Shown: piece by piece, positions 1 through 8,059 of the stretch
Numbering within the stretch: the first letter of the stretch is position 1
How the letters are laid out: the number at the start of each line of letters is the position of its first letter
Assembly (NCBI GenBank): GCA_938085105.1
Contig: CALKGK010000033.1
Location: forward strand, 117,076-181,075
Length of the DNA stretch: 64,000 bases
Reading direction: 5' to 3'
From: an uncultured Flavobacteriales bacterium
GTDB taxonomy: Bacteria; Bacteroidota; Bacteroidia; Flavobacteriales_D; Sanyastnellaceae
Notes under the pieces: model-generated
What the model was told of the DNA's origin: nothing
Databases searched by the model: none
What the model saw: only the letters and a program-made list of their open reading frames with translations
Translations under genes and position numbers: made by a program

Positions 1-1
1 T

Positions 2-1126
2 CATCATTTTGGGAAAACCTGCGAGATTTTGATCTTCCTCATTGGGGCAATGACCATCGTTGAAGTCATCGATCATTTTGACGGCTTCTCCACCATAAAA
101 GGTTTCATCCGAACCAAAAAGAAAAGAGTTTTGCTGTGGATCATGGCCATCCTCGCTTTCTTCCTATCGGCCATCATTGATAACCTCACCGCAACCATCG
201 TGTTGATTACCATCCTTCGTAAGCTGGTGCCAGAGCGCGATGATCGAATTTGGTTTGCCGGTTTAATTATCGTGGCAGCAAATGCCGGTGGGGCCTGGTC
301 TCCGATTGGTGATGTAACCACAACAATGCTTTGGATGGGTGAAAAAGTAACTACAGTTAAATTGATGGAATACCTTATTCTACCATCAGCGGTATGCATG
401 GTTTTGCCCGTTACTTTGGCTTCTTTCCTTCCCGCATTCAAAGGTGAATTTGAGGCTCCTGAGCCGGAAGAGGATACCAACGTGAAAGGTCCACTCATGC
501 TGTATTTGGGCTTGGGGATGATTGTATTTGTACCCATTTTCAAAACAGTAACTCACCTCCCTCCTTATGTGGGGATGATGCTCTCTCTTGGTGTGGTGTC
601 TCTTTTTGCAGAGATCATTTCAAACAGACAATTTTCCATGACCAGTTTGGAAGATGCCAATTCAGGAGAAGCTTTGCAAAGTGGACACTTGAGTCCGACC
701 TTCCGAGCGCTTGAAAAAATTGAAATGCCGTCCATCCTCTTTTTCTTGGGGATTTTGATGACGGTAGCTGCTTTGGAGTCTTTGGGGATGATTTTCACCT
801 TCGGACAAGATGTGCAAGCAGTGATGAACAACAACGTTTTTGTACTCCTGTTAGGGGCGGGATCTGCCGTGATTGATAACGTTCCATTGGTAGCTGCCAG
901 CATGGGAATGTTCAATATTAGTGAATTTCAAACCGATGATCACGTTTGGCATTTCATTGCCTATGCTGCGGGAACTGGGGGAAGTATGCTCATTATTGGT
1001 TCTGCAGCTGGTGTTGTTGCGATGGGAATGGAGCGCATTTCTTTTTTCTGGTACTTGAAAAAAATTGCTTGGTTAGCTTTGCTTGGCTACCTCGCTGGAG
1101 CAGGTGTCTTTTTATTGATGACCTGA
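2..1126 (+). CDS. nhaD: Na+/H+ antiporter NhaD, 5' truncated by window edge
   Basis: Inner-membrane sodium/proton antiporter of the NhaD branch of the ion transporter superfamily; it exports Na+ in exchange for H+. The open frame runs from base 2 with no start, so the N-terminus lies outside the window and about 374 residues are visible. Family hallmarks are seen: an IDNLTATIV segment near the start, the stretch NAGGAWSPIGDVTTTMLW, and a second DNVPLVAAS segment near the C-terminus, i.e. the two inverted-repeat re-entrant regions. Around nine hydrophobic segments can be read, separated by an acidic cytoplasmic loop (EAPEPEEDT). A strong hairpin follows the stop, so it is probably the last gene of its transcript. 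The gene fits a marine, sodium-dependent cell that also carries an SSS symporter in this window. Confidence 0.9.
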   Translation, partial: HHFGKTCEILIFLIGAMTIVEVIDHFDGFSTIKGFIRTKKKRVLLWIMAILAFFLSAIIDNLTATIVLITILRKLVPERDDRIWFAGLIIVAANAGGAWSPIGDVTTTMLWMGEKVTTVKLMEYLILPSAVCMVLPVTLASFLPAFKGEFEAPEPEEDTNVKGPLMLYLGLGMIVFVPIFKTVTHLPPYVGMMLSLGVVSLFAEIISNRQFSMTSLEDANSGEALQSGHLSPTFRALEKIEMPSILFFLGILMTVAALESLGMIFTFGQDVQAVMNNNVFVLLLGAGSAVIDNVPLVAASMGMFNISEFQTDDHVWHFIAYAAGTGGSMLIIGSAAGVVAMGMERISFFWYLKKIAWLALLGYLAGAGVFLLMT

Positions 1127-1173
1127 TTGAACGGACACCAAGCTATTAACGTCGTACTATTCAAAACCTTTTT

Positions 1174-1200
1174 ACCCCGCCCACTCGGCGGGGTAATTAT
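1174..1200. terminator. Rho-independent terminator after nhaD
   Basis: ACCCCGCC at 1174-1181 pairs perfectly with GGCGGGGT at 1187-1194 around a five-base loop. T-rich bases lie on both sides, so it could act in both directions; it separates nhaD from the exbB operon. Confidence 0.7.
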
Positions 1201-1239
1201 TTAAATACTTTTCCGTTATCAATTGAAAGGAAATCGAAA

Positions 1240-1941
1240 ATGAAACTGCTACTCCTGCAAGGAACCATTAACGCGGCCGATAGTGTTGCCGAAAACATCT
1301 CTGAAGAAACAAAAGAAGTATCCGTATCGGTACTCGATCTCCTGATGGAGGGAGGTTGGTACATCATGATACCGCTAGCGCTTTTGTCCATCATCGCGAT
1401 CTACATCTTCTTCGAAAGAACTTTTGCCATCAGCAAAGCACTTAAAGAAGAAAAAGATTTCATGAATAAGATCAAAGATTACATCCACGATGGTAAACTA
1501 GACAGTGCGAAGAATCTCTGTTCAACGAGCTATACACCCATTGCGAGAATGCTCGGAAAGGGAATTGCACGTATCGGAAAGCCCTTGAAAGACATCTCTG
1601 CATCCATCGAAAATGTTGGAAAGCTGGAGATTTATAGTCTTGAAAAGAACTTAAGTGTATTGGCTACCATTGCCGGGGTTGCCCCCATGATTGGTTTCCT
1701 CGGAACCGTGATTGGTATGGTGCAAGTGTTTGTTCAAATGGAAGTTGCAGGAAGTGTGGAGGTGCAAGACATTTCTGCGGGTACAAAACAAGCCATGGTA
1801 ACCACCATCGTGGGGCTCATTGTTGGGATCATTGCATACATGGCGTACAACTATCTCGTTGGAAAAGTGTCCAAAGTGATTCATAAAATGGAAGCTTCAA
1901 GCATTGAATTTATCGACATCTTAGAAGAACCGGGTAAATAA
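1240..1941 (+). CDS. exbB: ExbB/TolQ/MotA-family proton channel subunit
   Basis: Inner-membrane channel subunit of the ExbB-ExbD-TonB motor, which uses the proton-motive force to energize outer-membrane TonB-dependent transporters. The 233-residue protein has three membrane segments at about 39-59, 138-163 and 186-208, with the long cytoplasmic loop between the first and second that is typical of ExbB. The family signature lies in VAPMIGFLGTVIGMV (about 147-161). It starts a three-gene operon: exbD begins 7 bases after its stop and a TonB-like gene follows. A near-consensus -7 box (TACTTTTC, 1206-1213) lies 26 bases upstream of the ATG. TolQ is the alternative, but the neighbouring gene ends in a TonB-type C-terminal domain. 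Confidence 0.9.
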   Translation: MKLLLLQGTINAADSVAENISEETKEVSVSVLDLLMEGGWYIMIPLALLSIIAIYIFFERTFAISKALKEEKDFMNKIKDYIHDGKLDSAKNLCSTSYTPIARMLGKGIARIGKPLKDISASIENVGKLEIYSLEKNLSVLATIAGVAPMIGFLGTVIGMVQVFVQMEVAGSVEVQDISAGTKQAMVTTIVGLIVGIIAYMAYNYLVGKVSKVIHKMEASSIEFIDILEEPGK

Positions 1942-1948
1942 TTCGAGC

Positions 1949-2344
1949 ATGGACTTAGGACAACGAAATAAAGTTAGCGTAACAGGGAACATGTCGTCCA
2001 TGACGGATTTGGTATTCCTTTTGCTCATCTTCTTTGTCATCCTATCTACTTTGGCGAGTAAAGGGGTGAATGTGGACCTTCCACAAAGCAAAGGTGTTAC
2101 GTCACAAGCTTCGAAATTAACCGTGTCCATAACCAAAGACGAAGTTTATTTGGTGGATAAGGGAAGAGTAGAGAAAGGCGATTTAGAGTCGATCCTCAAA
2201 GCGAGAATGGACGATATGTCGGAAAAAACACTTTACCTGGAAGTAGACAAGACAGTGCCAACAGGTGCTACAGTGGAGGTGATTGGAATGGCAAAAGCCA
2301 ACGATTGGAAAGTAATGTTGGGTTCAAGCCCGAAAAAAGACTAA
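1949..2344 (+). CDS. exbD: ExbD/TolR-family biopolymer transport protein
   Basis: Second subunit of the proton-driven motor. It is 131 residues, with a short cytoplasmic N-terminus, one membrane helix (about 19-34) and a periplasmic domain. The conserved proton-carrying aspartate is D20 in MTDLVFLLLIFF, at the helix start as in ExbD/TolR proteins. It sits between exbB (7-base gap) and the TonB-like gene (4-base gap), so the three are almost certainly one transcript. ExbD and TolR cannot be told apart firmly from sequence alone; the TonB neighbour favours ExbD. Confidence 0.9.
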   Translation: MDLGQRNKVSVTGNMSSMTDLVFLLLIFFVILSTLASKGVNVDLPQSKGVTSQASKLTVSITKDEVYLVDKGRVEKGDLESILKARMDDMSEKTLYLEVDKTVPTGATVEVIGMAKANDWKVMLGSSPKKD

Positions 2345-2348
2345 AACC

Positions 2349-3137
2349 ATGAGTGTACAGGAACAAAGAGAACAAAAAGACCGCATCATCGCGGGAGTGA
2401 TATCGGGAGGTACTTTTCTGATCATCCTATTGTTGTGCTTTTTCCTGACGGCATTCACTACCATGGATCCGCCACCGGGAGAGACTTTTGTAGCGGTTGG
2501 AATGGCTGATTTTGGATCCACTTCTAACGCTGGAGGGGATACGGAGTCTGAAGTGCCTTCCGAAAAACCAGAAGAGGTGCTCGAAGAAAGTGCTGCGAGT
2601 ACCACTACAGATCAAAGCGCGGAAACCCAAGAAATTGTGACGCAAACAAGCTCTGATGTGAATGTGAACACCAGCAAGAACCCCAGTAATACCACAGAAC
2701 CAAAACCCGACCCCGAACCAGAGGTTTCAGGAAAGCTGGGCAACATCCTCGACCGCATCAACGACACCAGCGGCGGAGGCGGCTCGGATGGAGAAAATGA
2801 AGGAGAAGGAAATGAGGGCGCGCAGAACGGAAGTATTGAAGGGAAAGGAATTGTACAAGGTGAAGGCATTGGATGGGCACTATCGGGAAGAGGAATGATT
2901 GGGAAACCCACGCTTTCTGAACGACCAAGTGAACAAGGGAAGGTGGTTTTGGACATCTATGTGGATAGAAATGGAGCGGTGATTAGCACGGCTAGAAACT
3001 ATCCCAAATCAACCACCACAAGTAATTACCTCTTTTCCTTAGCGGAGAAGGCGGCAAAGAAAGCAACTTTCACGGTGAAGCAAGATGCACCCCCAAAACA
3101 AAAAGGGAGCATGACTTTCAACTTTGAACTGAAATAA
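2349..3137 (+). CDS. tonB: TonB-like energy transducer
   Basis: Periplasm-spanning partner of ExbB-ExbD. The 262-residue protein has a cytoplasmic start, one membrane helix (about 14-36), a long low-complexity linker rich in Glu, Ser, Thr, Pro and Gly (about 50-180), and a C-terminal domain (about 195-262) reading GKVVLDIYVDRNGAVIST..., the beta-strand pattern of the TonB C-terminal domain. The linker would span the periplasm. It ends the exbB-exbD-tonB operon and is followed by a clear terminator. No TonB-dependent receptor gene occurs anywhere in this window, so its partners lie elsewhere. The gene symbol is by role; Bacteroidota usually have several TonB paralogues. Confidence 0.8.
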   Translation: MSVQEQREQKDRIIAGVISGGTFLIILLLCFFLTAFTTMDPPPGETFVAVGMADFGSTSNAGGDTESEVPSEKPEEVLEESAASTTTDQSAETQEIVTQTSSDVNVNTSKNPSNTTEPKPDPEPEVSGKLGNILDRINDTSGGGGSDGENEGEGNEGAQNGSIEGKGIVQGEGIGWALSGRGMIGKPTLSERPSEQGKVVLDIYVDRNGAVISTARNYPKSTTTSNYLFSLAEKAAKKATFTVKQDAPPKQKGSMTFNFELK

Positions 3138-3152
3138 TTGTTTGAATTTCAT

Positions 3153-3177
3153 AGGCTTGCTTCGGTAAGCCTTTTTT
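3153..3177 (+). terminator. Rho-independent terminator after tonB
   Basis: AGGCTTGC (3153-3160) pairs with GTAAGCCT (3165-3172) around a TTCG tetraloop, followed by five more T residues. It lies between the tonB-like gene and folC, so folC is transcribed separately. Confidence 0.75.
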
Positions 3178-3196
3178 GAACGAATCTTTATTGGTC

Positions 3197-4420
3197 ATGA
3201 AACGCAGCTACTCAGATACCATTCATTTGCTCTTTAGTCAGTTGCCCATGTATCAGCGGCAAGGAGCAGCAGCTTACAAGGCAGACCTCTCCGCAACCCA
3301 CCAGTTGATGGAGATGGCCGACCATCCCGAGCGTGGCTTCAAATCCATCCATGTTGCCGGAACCAACGGCAAAGGCTCAGTGTCGCACCTCACGGCATCG
3401 GCGCTTCAAGAACAAGGCTATAAAGTAGGACTGTACACGTCTCCTCACCTCAAAGATTTTCGCGAACGCATCCGAGTGAATGGAGAGATGATTCCAGAAA
3501 GTATGGTGGTGCAGTTTGTTGAACATTATGAAGTACAATGGCAAAGCATCAAGCCATCCTTTTTCGAGATTACAGTGCTCATGGCTTTTGAGTATTTCAA
3601 CTACGCCGAGGTGGATATCGCAGTGATTGAAACAGGAATGGGTGGTCGACTCGACTCTACAAATGTTGTTCTTCCCGAGTTGAGCGTAATTACCAATATC
3701 GGTTTCGACCACACCCAGTTCTTGGGCGATACCATTGAAAAAATCGCAGGAGAAAAAGCTGGCATCATCAAAAATGAAGTTCCTGTAGTGATCGGTCCGA
3801 GTAGGGAAGAAGCAAAGTCCGTATTCTCCACAAAAGCAACAGAAATGGGATCGAAGATTCATTTCGTGGAGGAAAATGAGGTGCCTGTTTTTGAGAGTGA
3901 TTTGATCGGACCCTATCAAGAAGAAAACCTCAGAACAGCCCTACTGGCACTCAAGGTTTTGAAGTCTAAAGGCTGGGAACTTGATGAGGAAGCCGTGAGA
4001 CGTGGCTTTTTGAATGTGAAAACCAACACCGGACTCCGAGGAAGGTGGGACATTCTTGGTGAGCGACCTCTGTGCATCGCAGACTGTGCTCACAATGCGG
4101 CAGGCTTCGAAATCGTGCTCAATGAGCTTCCGAAAATGAACTATCACAACCTTCATTTTATCATCGGAATGGTGGGGGATAAAGATGTGGATAGCGTGCT
4201 CTCCATGTTACCAAAGGAGGCCAACTATTATTTTTGCGCAGCCGACATACCAAGGGCGCTTCCTGCTGAAATTTTGGCTGAAAAGGCACAGAACAAGAGC
4301 TTGCGTGGCGAGACTTTCTCCTCGGTGAAGAAAGCCTACGAAGCAGCACATCTCTATGCAAAACCCGAAGACTGTATTTATGTGGGAGGCAGTGTTTTTG
4401 TGGTGGCTGAAGTGATTTAA
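3197..4420 (+). CDS. folC: Folylpolyglutamate synthase / dihydrofolate synthase
   Basis: Cytoplasmic Mur-ligase-family enzyme that adds glutamate to dihydropteroate and to folates. The 407-residue product has the ATP-binding loop GTNGKGS (55-61), the FolC signature FLGDTIEKIAGEKAGIIK, and the downstream DCAHNAAG motif; length matches the family. The ATG at 3197 is chosen over the upstream TTG at 3176 because the latter overlaps the terminator and homologues begin a few residues before the YxxxIxxL helix. The last four bases overlap the convergent cysN gene: the two stop codons share the palindrome TTAA. Confidence 0.93.
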   Translation: MKRSYSDTIHLLFSQLPMYQRQGAAAYKADLSATHQLMEMADHPERGFKSIHVAGTNGKGSVSHLTASALQEQGYKVGLYTSPHLKDFRERIRVNGEMIPESMVVQFVEHYEVQWQSIKPSFFEITVLMAFEYFNYAEVDIAVIETGMGGRLDSTNVVLPELSVITNIGFDHTQFLGDTIEKIAGEKAGIIKNEVPVVIGPSREEAKSVFSTKATEMGSKIHFVEENEVPVFESDLIGPYQEENLRTALLALKVLKSKGWELDEEAVRRGFLNVKTNTGLRGRWDILGERPLCIADCAHNAAGFEIVLNELPKMNYHNLHFIIGMVGDKDVDSVLSMLPKEANYYFCAADIPRALPAEILAEKAQNKSLRGETFSSVKKAYEAAHLYAKPEDCIYVGGSVFVVAEVI

Positions 4421-5664
4421 CCCTTTGGAAACCCTACGGCCAATGTTAACATACTCTGTGGGTGAATCAGTATGAACGCCCCTAACTTATTGACAGAGGA
4501 ATAAGGATCCATGTGCAGAGGAGATGCCAGTTGAAGTTCAATTTCCGAGATGCTGTTGCTCTCCAATTCTCCGCCCGCTTTCCATTCGAGATTCAACAAA
4601 TCAATGCTTTTATTGATCGACTTGATTTTACATTTGGTTCGAGCAGTTCCTTGCTGAAGAATATAAGTACTGCCGGCTTGATGACTCGCTCCGTTCAGCC
4701 AACACAATTCAGCTTTTACTTGTTTTCTGGTCGAAGCTACTTCATTCTCATGAAGTAAAATATCCCCCCTGCGGAGATCAATTTCGTCTTCTAAAATCAG
4801 GGTCAAGGCCAAGTCTTTTTTGCTTGAGTTGATCGCTTTCCCCCATTTTTCCATGCTTTTGATGGTGGAAGATTGTCCGCTCCGTGCATTGCTGATGCGC
4901 TGACCAACCCGAGTTTCCCCTGTATGAAGGCTTCCTGCAAAACCCCTGAAATCGGGGTGAGTGGAAGATTTTGGCCGGATAACATGCTGCACTTGAAATC
5001 GGAAACTTTCTTCTTTATCCTCTTCTTCCATTAAGGGGAGTTCAGTGAGGAGGTCGAGCAAACTCGGACCTTCGAACCATTTCTGATATCCTAGAAATTG
5101 GGTCACTCCCTCACCTTTCAGGGCACTCATGGGCAGAAAATGGACTTTGCCCTGAAAACCGATGCGCTCAATCATGCGCTCGAATTCGCTTTGAATGTTT
5201 CGAAATACCTCCTCCTCATAATCCACAAGGTCCATTTTGTTCACGGCCACAATGACTCGAGAGAGCTGCAACAAATGAGCGATGAAGAGGTGACGTTTGG
5301 TTTGTTCCAAGATGCCCTTTCTTGCGTCAATGAGGATGATGGAGGCCTGAGCGGTGGAAGCTCCAGTGACCATGTTTCTCGTGTATTCAACATGACCAGG
5401 AGTATCGGCGATGATGAATTTTCGTTCTGGAGTGTGGAAATAGATGTGCGCTACATCGATGGTGATTCCTTGCGCCCGCTCCGCAATGAGTCCGTCCGTG
5501 AGCAATGAAAGATCCAAGAAATCCAGTCCGCGTTTGAAACTCGCACTTTCGATGGCTTGGAGTTTATCTTCTGGAATTTGTTTGGTTTCGTAGAGAAGTC
5601 GGCCAATCAAGGTGCTTTTTCCATCGTCTACACTACCCGATGTTGCAATTCGTAATAAATCCAT
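4417..5664 (-). CDS. cysN: Sulfate adenylyltransferase GTPase subunit
   Basis: Large, GTP-hydrolysing subunit of ATP sulfurylase, which with CysD converts sulfate and ATP to adenylylsulfate (APS). GTPase motifs are visible: GSVDDGKST (P-loop, residues 10-18), the switch region with GITIDVAH, DTPGH and NKMD. The 415-residue length fits a CysN without a fused CysC kinase domain, so no APS kinase is encoded here. The ATG at 5664, one base after the cysD stop, gives the usual MDLLR...GSVDDGKST N-terminus; an in-frame ATG at 5679 would overlap cysD by 14 bases and remains possible. It is the last gene of the sulfate operon. Confidence 0.92.
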   Translation of the reverse strand: MDLLRIATSGSVDDGKSTLIGRLLYETKQIPEDKLQAIESASFKRGLDFLDLSLLTDGLIAERAQGITIDVAHIYFHTPERKFIIADTPGHVEYTRNMVTGASTAQASIILIDARKGILEQTKRHLFIAHLLQLSRVIVAVNKMDLVDYEEEVFRNIQSEFERMIERIGFQGKVHFLPMSALKGEGVTQFLGYQKWFEGPSLLDLLTELPLMEEEDKEESFRFQVQHVIRPKSSTHPDFRGFAGSLHTGETRVGQRISNARSGQSSTIKSMEKWGKAINSSKKDLALTLILEDEIDLRRGDILLHENEVASTRKQVKAELCWLNGASHQAGSTYILQQGTARTKCKIKSINKSIDLLNLEWKAGGELESNSISEIELQLASPLHMDPYSSVNKLGAFILIHPQSMLTLAVGFPKG

Positions 5665-5665
5665 C

Positions 5666-6562
5666 TTAAAAATATCCATTTAGTTTTCGTTCTTCCATGG
5701 CTGCTTCTGAGCGTTGGTCATCAATTCGTGCTCCTCGTTCAGAAATCTTTGCTGCCCATATCTCGCCCATCACGTCTTCCATACTCCTTGCGTCAGAAGC
5801 CACAGCAGCGGTACAGGTCATGTCTCCCACGGTTCGAAAACGCACAATTTGACGATGCGTCTCTTCTCCCTTACTCATTTGAATGTAAGGTGAAGCCGGC
5901 CAAATCATCCCATCGCGATGAAAGACTTCCCGCTCATGAGCGAAATACAAAGAAGGGAGGGCTATTTCTTCTTCCTTGATGTAATTCCAAACATCCCATT
6001 CTGTCCAATTGGAGATGGGAAAAACGCGCACGTTTTCTCCAGTTTGAATGCTTCCGTTCAGCATGTTGAATAATTCAGGTCGTTGTTGTTCCGGACTCCA
6101 TTGCCCGAAATCATCCCGCACAGAGAAGATGCGTTCCTTGGCCCGGGCTTTTTCTTCGTCCCGACGAGCACCACCAAAACAAGCGTCGAATTTGTGCTTT
6201 TCAATGGCATCGAGCAGCGTGATGGACTGCAGGGCATTTCTACTTGCGTAAGGTCCCTTTTCCTCGATGATACCTTGTTCTTGAATGGTGTCTTCCACTT
6301 TTTCTACAATGAGGTCGAGTCCGAATTTCTGAACCATTTCATCTCGAAAAGCAAGGGCCTCTGGGAAATTGTGTCCGGTGTCAATGTGCATCAGCGGGAA
6401 GGGGACTTTCGCTGGGTAAAATGCTCGAATGGCGAGTTGAACCAGGGCAATGCTGTCTTTTCCTCCACTGAAGAGGAGGACGGGATGCTTGAATTGTTCC
6501 ACTGCTTCTCTGAAGATGTAAATGGCTTCGTTTTCAAGCTCTCTAGGGAAGTTGGGGCTCAT
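5666..6562 (-). CDS. cysD: Sulfate adenylyltransferase catalytic subunit
   Basis: Small subunit of ATP sulfurylase; a PP-loop enzyme that adenylates sulfate. The 298 residues compare with 302 in E. coli CysD. The PP-loop SGGKDS lies at residues 32-37, followed by the HIDTGHNFPE segment, the strongly conserved FGGARRDEEKARAKERI stretch and the C-terminal GYF. The start at 6562 is chosen because its ATG overlaps the cysH stop as ATGA, exactly as cysH overlaps the gene before it; a longer frame reaching 6676 would run deep into cysH. Order in the operon: DUF2061, cysH, cysD, cysN. Confidence 0.94.
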   Translation of the reverse strand: MSPNFPRELENEAIYIFREAVEQFKHPVLLFSGGKDSIALVQLAIRAFYPAKVPFPLMHIDTGHNFPEALAFRDEMVQKFGLDLIVEKVEDTIQEQGIIEEKGPYASRNALQSITLLDAIEKHKFDACFGGARRDEEKARAKERIFSVRDDFGQWSPEQQRPELFNMLNGSIQTGENVRVFPISNWTEWDVWNYIKEEEIALPSLYFAHEREVFHRDGMIWPASPYIQMSKGEETHRQIVRFRTVGDMTCTAAVASDARSMEDVMGEIWAAKISERGARIDDQRSEAAMEERKLNGYF

Positions 6563-7251
6563 TTGGTGGTTGAATTTGTATTGTGAAGTCCGCATTCTTT
6601 TTGTGAGTTTTCCCACCACCATCGTCCATTTCTGGGATGTTCGCCAGGTTCGATGGCTCGGGTACACGGAGCGCAACCGATGCTCACAAATCCTTTGGCG
6701 TGAAGTGGATTGGTGGGGATGTTTTCTCGATCAATCAAAGCGCGAATCTCTTCATAGGTCCAGTGGTGCAATGGGTTGATCTTTTCCAAATTGAAGGCAG
6801 GATCGTAAGCGCGGAATTGGACCTGAGAGCGGTTTGGAGACTGTTCACTTCGCAAACCTGTAATCCAGGCGTCATAAGGAATGAGTGCCTTTTTGAGCGG
6901 ATTGATTTTCCGGATTCCACAACAAGCTTTCCGCGCGTCAAGACTCTTGTAAAAGCCATTGATACCGTGGTCGTTCACGAGCGATTGAATTTCTGCTGCT
7001 TCGGGAAATTTAAGGTCGATGGCGATTTGATACTTGTTTTCCGTTCTGGAGAGGAGTTCATACGATTCATTGAAAAGTCGTCCCGTGTCCAAGGTGAAAA
7101 TGGCAATGGGAAGCGTATACTTGGCGATGAACCAAGTCAACACCTGATCTTCTTCACCCAAGGAGGAACTAAAGGCAATCTTCGAAGGGAATTCCGCTGA
7201 CACTTGCCTCAAGTTGGAGAGCGTGGTTTGTATTTTATCGTCTAACTTCAT
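6559..7251 (-). CDS. cysH: Assimilatory adenylylsulfate (APS) reductase
   Basis: Reduces APS to sulfite with thioredoxin. The 230-residue protein has the PP-loop-like SSSLGEED, and both cysteine pairs that bind the [4Fe-4S] cluster of the APS-reducing branch: CC at 110-111 and CAPC at 193-196. The catalytic cysteine is C220 in the terminal KECGLH. PAPS reductases lack the cluster cysteines, so APS is the predicted substrate, in agreement with the absence of an APS kinase in the operon. The start at 7251 overlaps the upstream stop as ATGA; an upstream in-frame codon at 7287 would extend into the DUF2061 gene. Confidence 0.93.
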   Translation of the reverse strand: MKLDDKIQTTLSNLRQVSAEFPSKIAFSSSLGEEDQVLTWFIAKYTLPIAIFTLDTGRLFNESYELLSRTENKYQIAIDLKFPEAAEIQSLVNDHGINGFYKSLDARKACCGIRKINPLKKALIPYDAWITGLRSEQSPNRSQVQFRAYDPAFNLEKINPLHHWTYEEIRALIDRENIPTNPLHAKGFVSIGCAPCTRAIEPGEHPRNGRWWWENSQKECGLHNTNSTTK

Positions 7252-7508
7252 TTTGTCTTCACCGCTTTGTGTTGGTAGTGTTCCCATGCTCGCTCATGGA
7301 GGTAGTATAAGAGCATTTTCGAAACCACTTCAACAGCCCCTATGCTCAGTGCTACACGAATGGTGCCCGTGAGCAAATAGGAAATGGCAACCGTGTCCAA
7401 GGTGCCCAAAACACGCCAAGAGATCGTTTTGGCGATGCTTCTATACACCGATTGCTTGCTGGTGGTGTTTGGTTTTAACCTCCTTTTTACGAGTGAATCG
7501 AAAAACAT
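7248..7508 (-). CDS. DUF2061 small membrane protein
   Basis: An 86-residue protein with the DUF2061 pattern SIAKTISWRVLGTLDTVAISY and two membrane helices (about 32-48 and 52-70) followed by YYLHERAWEH. The function of DUF2061 is not established; members often lie in sulfate-assimilation operons of Bacteroidota. Here it is the first gene of the operon, with a four-base ATGA overlap into cysH, so it must be cotranscribed. A role in sulfate or sulfite handling at the membrane is inference from position only. Confidence 0.8.
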   Translation of the reverse strand: MFFDSLVKRRLKPNTTSKQSVYRSIAKTISWRVLGTLDTVAISYLLTGTIRVALSIGAVEVVSKMLLYYLHERAWEHYQHKAVKTK

Positions 7509-7513
7509 GGGTG

Positions 7514-7545
7514 TAAAAGTATATAAAACCTACTAAATAAATAGG
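7514..7545 (-). promoter_or_regulatory. Candidate promoter and Rrf2 operator of the sulfate operon
   Basis: On the minus strand a near-consensus -7 box, TACTTTTA (7514-7521), sits six bases before the ATG of the DUF2061 gene. Immediately upstream, at 7529-7545, is the imperfect palindrome CCTACTAAATAAATAGG with conserved CCTA/TAGG arms, at the place of the -33 element. The Rrf2 gene ends about 70 bases upstream. That Rrf2 binds here is inference. Confidence 0.45.
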
Positions 7546-7612
7546 GTAAATAGAAACTAAAAGGGAAGTTCTTCTCTACAGCTTGGCTTTTGGATTTTCT
7601 TAAGGTTTGTGT

Positions 7613-8026
7613 TTAAGGCCTTTGAGCGATATCTGCCAAGGTTTTGTTTTCGAGAATACGCAAGTTAGCATCGCGCACTTCGGACATCACAGCGTTAAGA
7701 CCACAGTTTGCTTCGTCACAATTTTCGCAACGCTCGTAATAGTTCAAACTCACGCAGGGGAGGAGAGCGATTGGACCATCGATGAGTCGAATGACTTTGG
7801 CCAGAGGAATTTCGTTGGGTTCTTTGATGAGGTAATAACCACCTCCTTTTCCTTTTTTCGAACCAAGAATGCCGCCCTTTCGCATTTCGAGAAGAATTTG
7901 CTCGAGAAACTTCAGGGATATGTTTTTCTCTTTCGAAATTTGAGCGATTAAAATCGGGCCCTCCTCCTTCTTCTCCATTAAATAGGTGAGGGCGTGGAAG
8001 GCATACTGGGCTTTTTTTGAGAGCAT
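7613..8026 (-). CDS. Rrf2-family transcriptional regulator
   Basis: A 137-residue DNA-binding protein of the Rrf2 family (IscR, CymR, NsrR relatives). The N-terminal winged helix reads KKAQYAFHALTYL ... LKFLEQILLEMRKGGIL followed by the glycine-rich wing KKGKGGGYYL. The C-terminal part carries four cysteines, C91, C100, C103 and C108, in the region where IscR binds its Fe-S cluster, so redox or Fe-S sensing is possible. It lies directly upstream of the sulfate operon on the same strand, 104 bases away, and probably controls it in response to cysteine or sulfur status (CymR-like role, inferred). It starts 34 bases after the TPR membrane protein gene. Confidence 0.9.
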   Translation of the reverse strand: MLSKKAQYAFHALTYLMEKKEEGPILIAQISKEKNISLKFLEQILLEMRKGGILGSKKGKGGGYYLIKEPNEIPLAKVIRLIDGPIALLPCVSLNYYERCENCDEANCGLNAVMSEVRDANLRILENKTLADIAQRP

Positions 8027-8059
8027 GGTTTAAAGTTAAGAAATCGCTTAAAGTTAGCC

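Noticed and set aside
1240-3137. ExbB-ExbD-TonB as part of the glucan uptake system
   Set aside because: It lies 12 kb away on the other strand with its own terminators, and no TonB-dependent receptor is present in the glucan locus.
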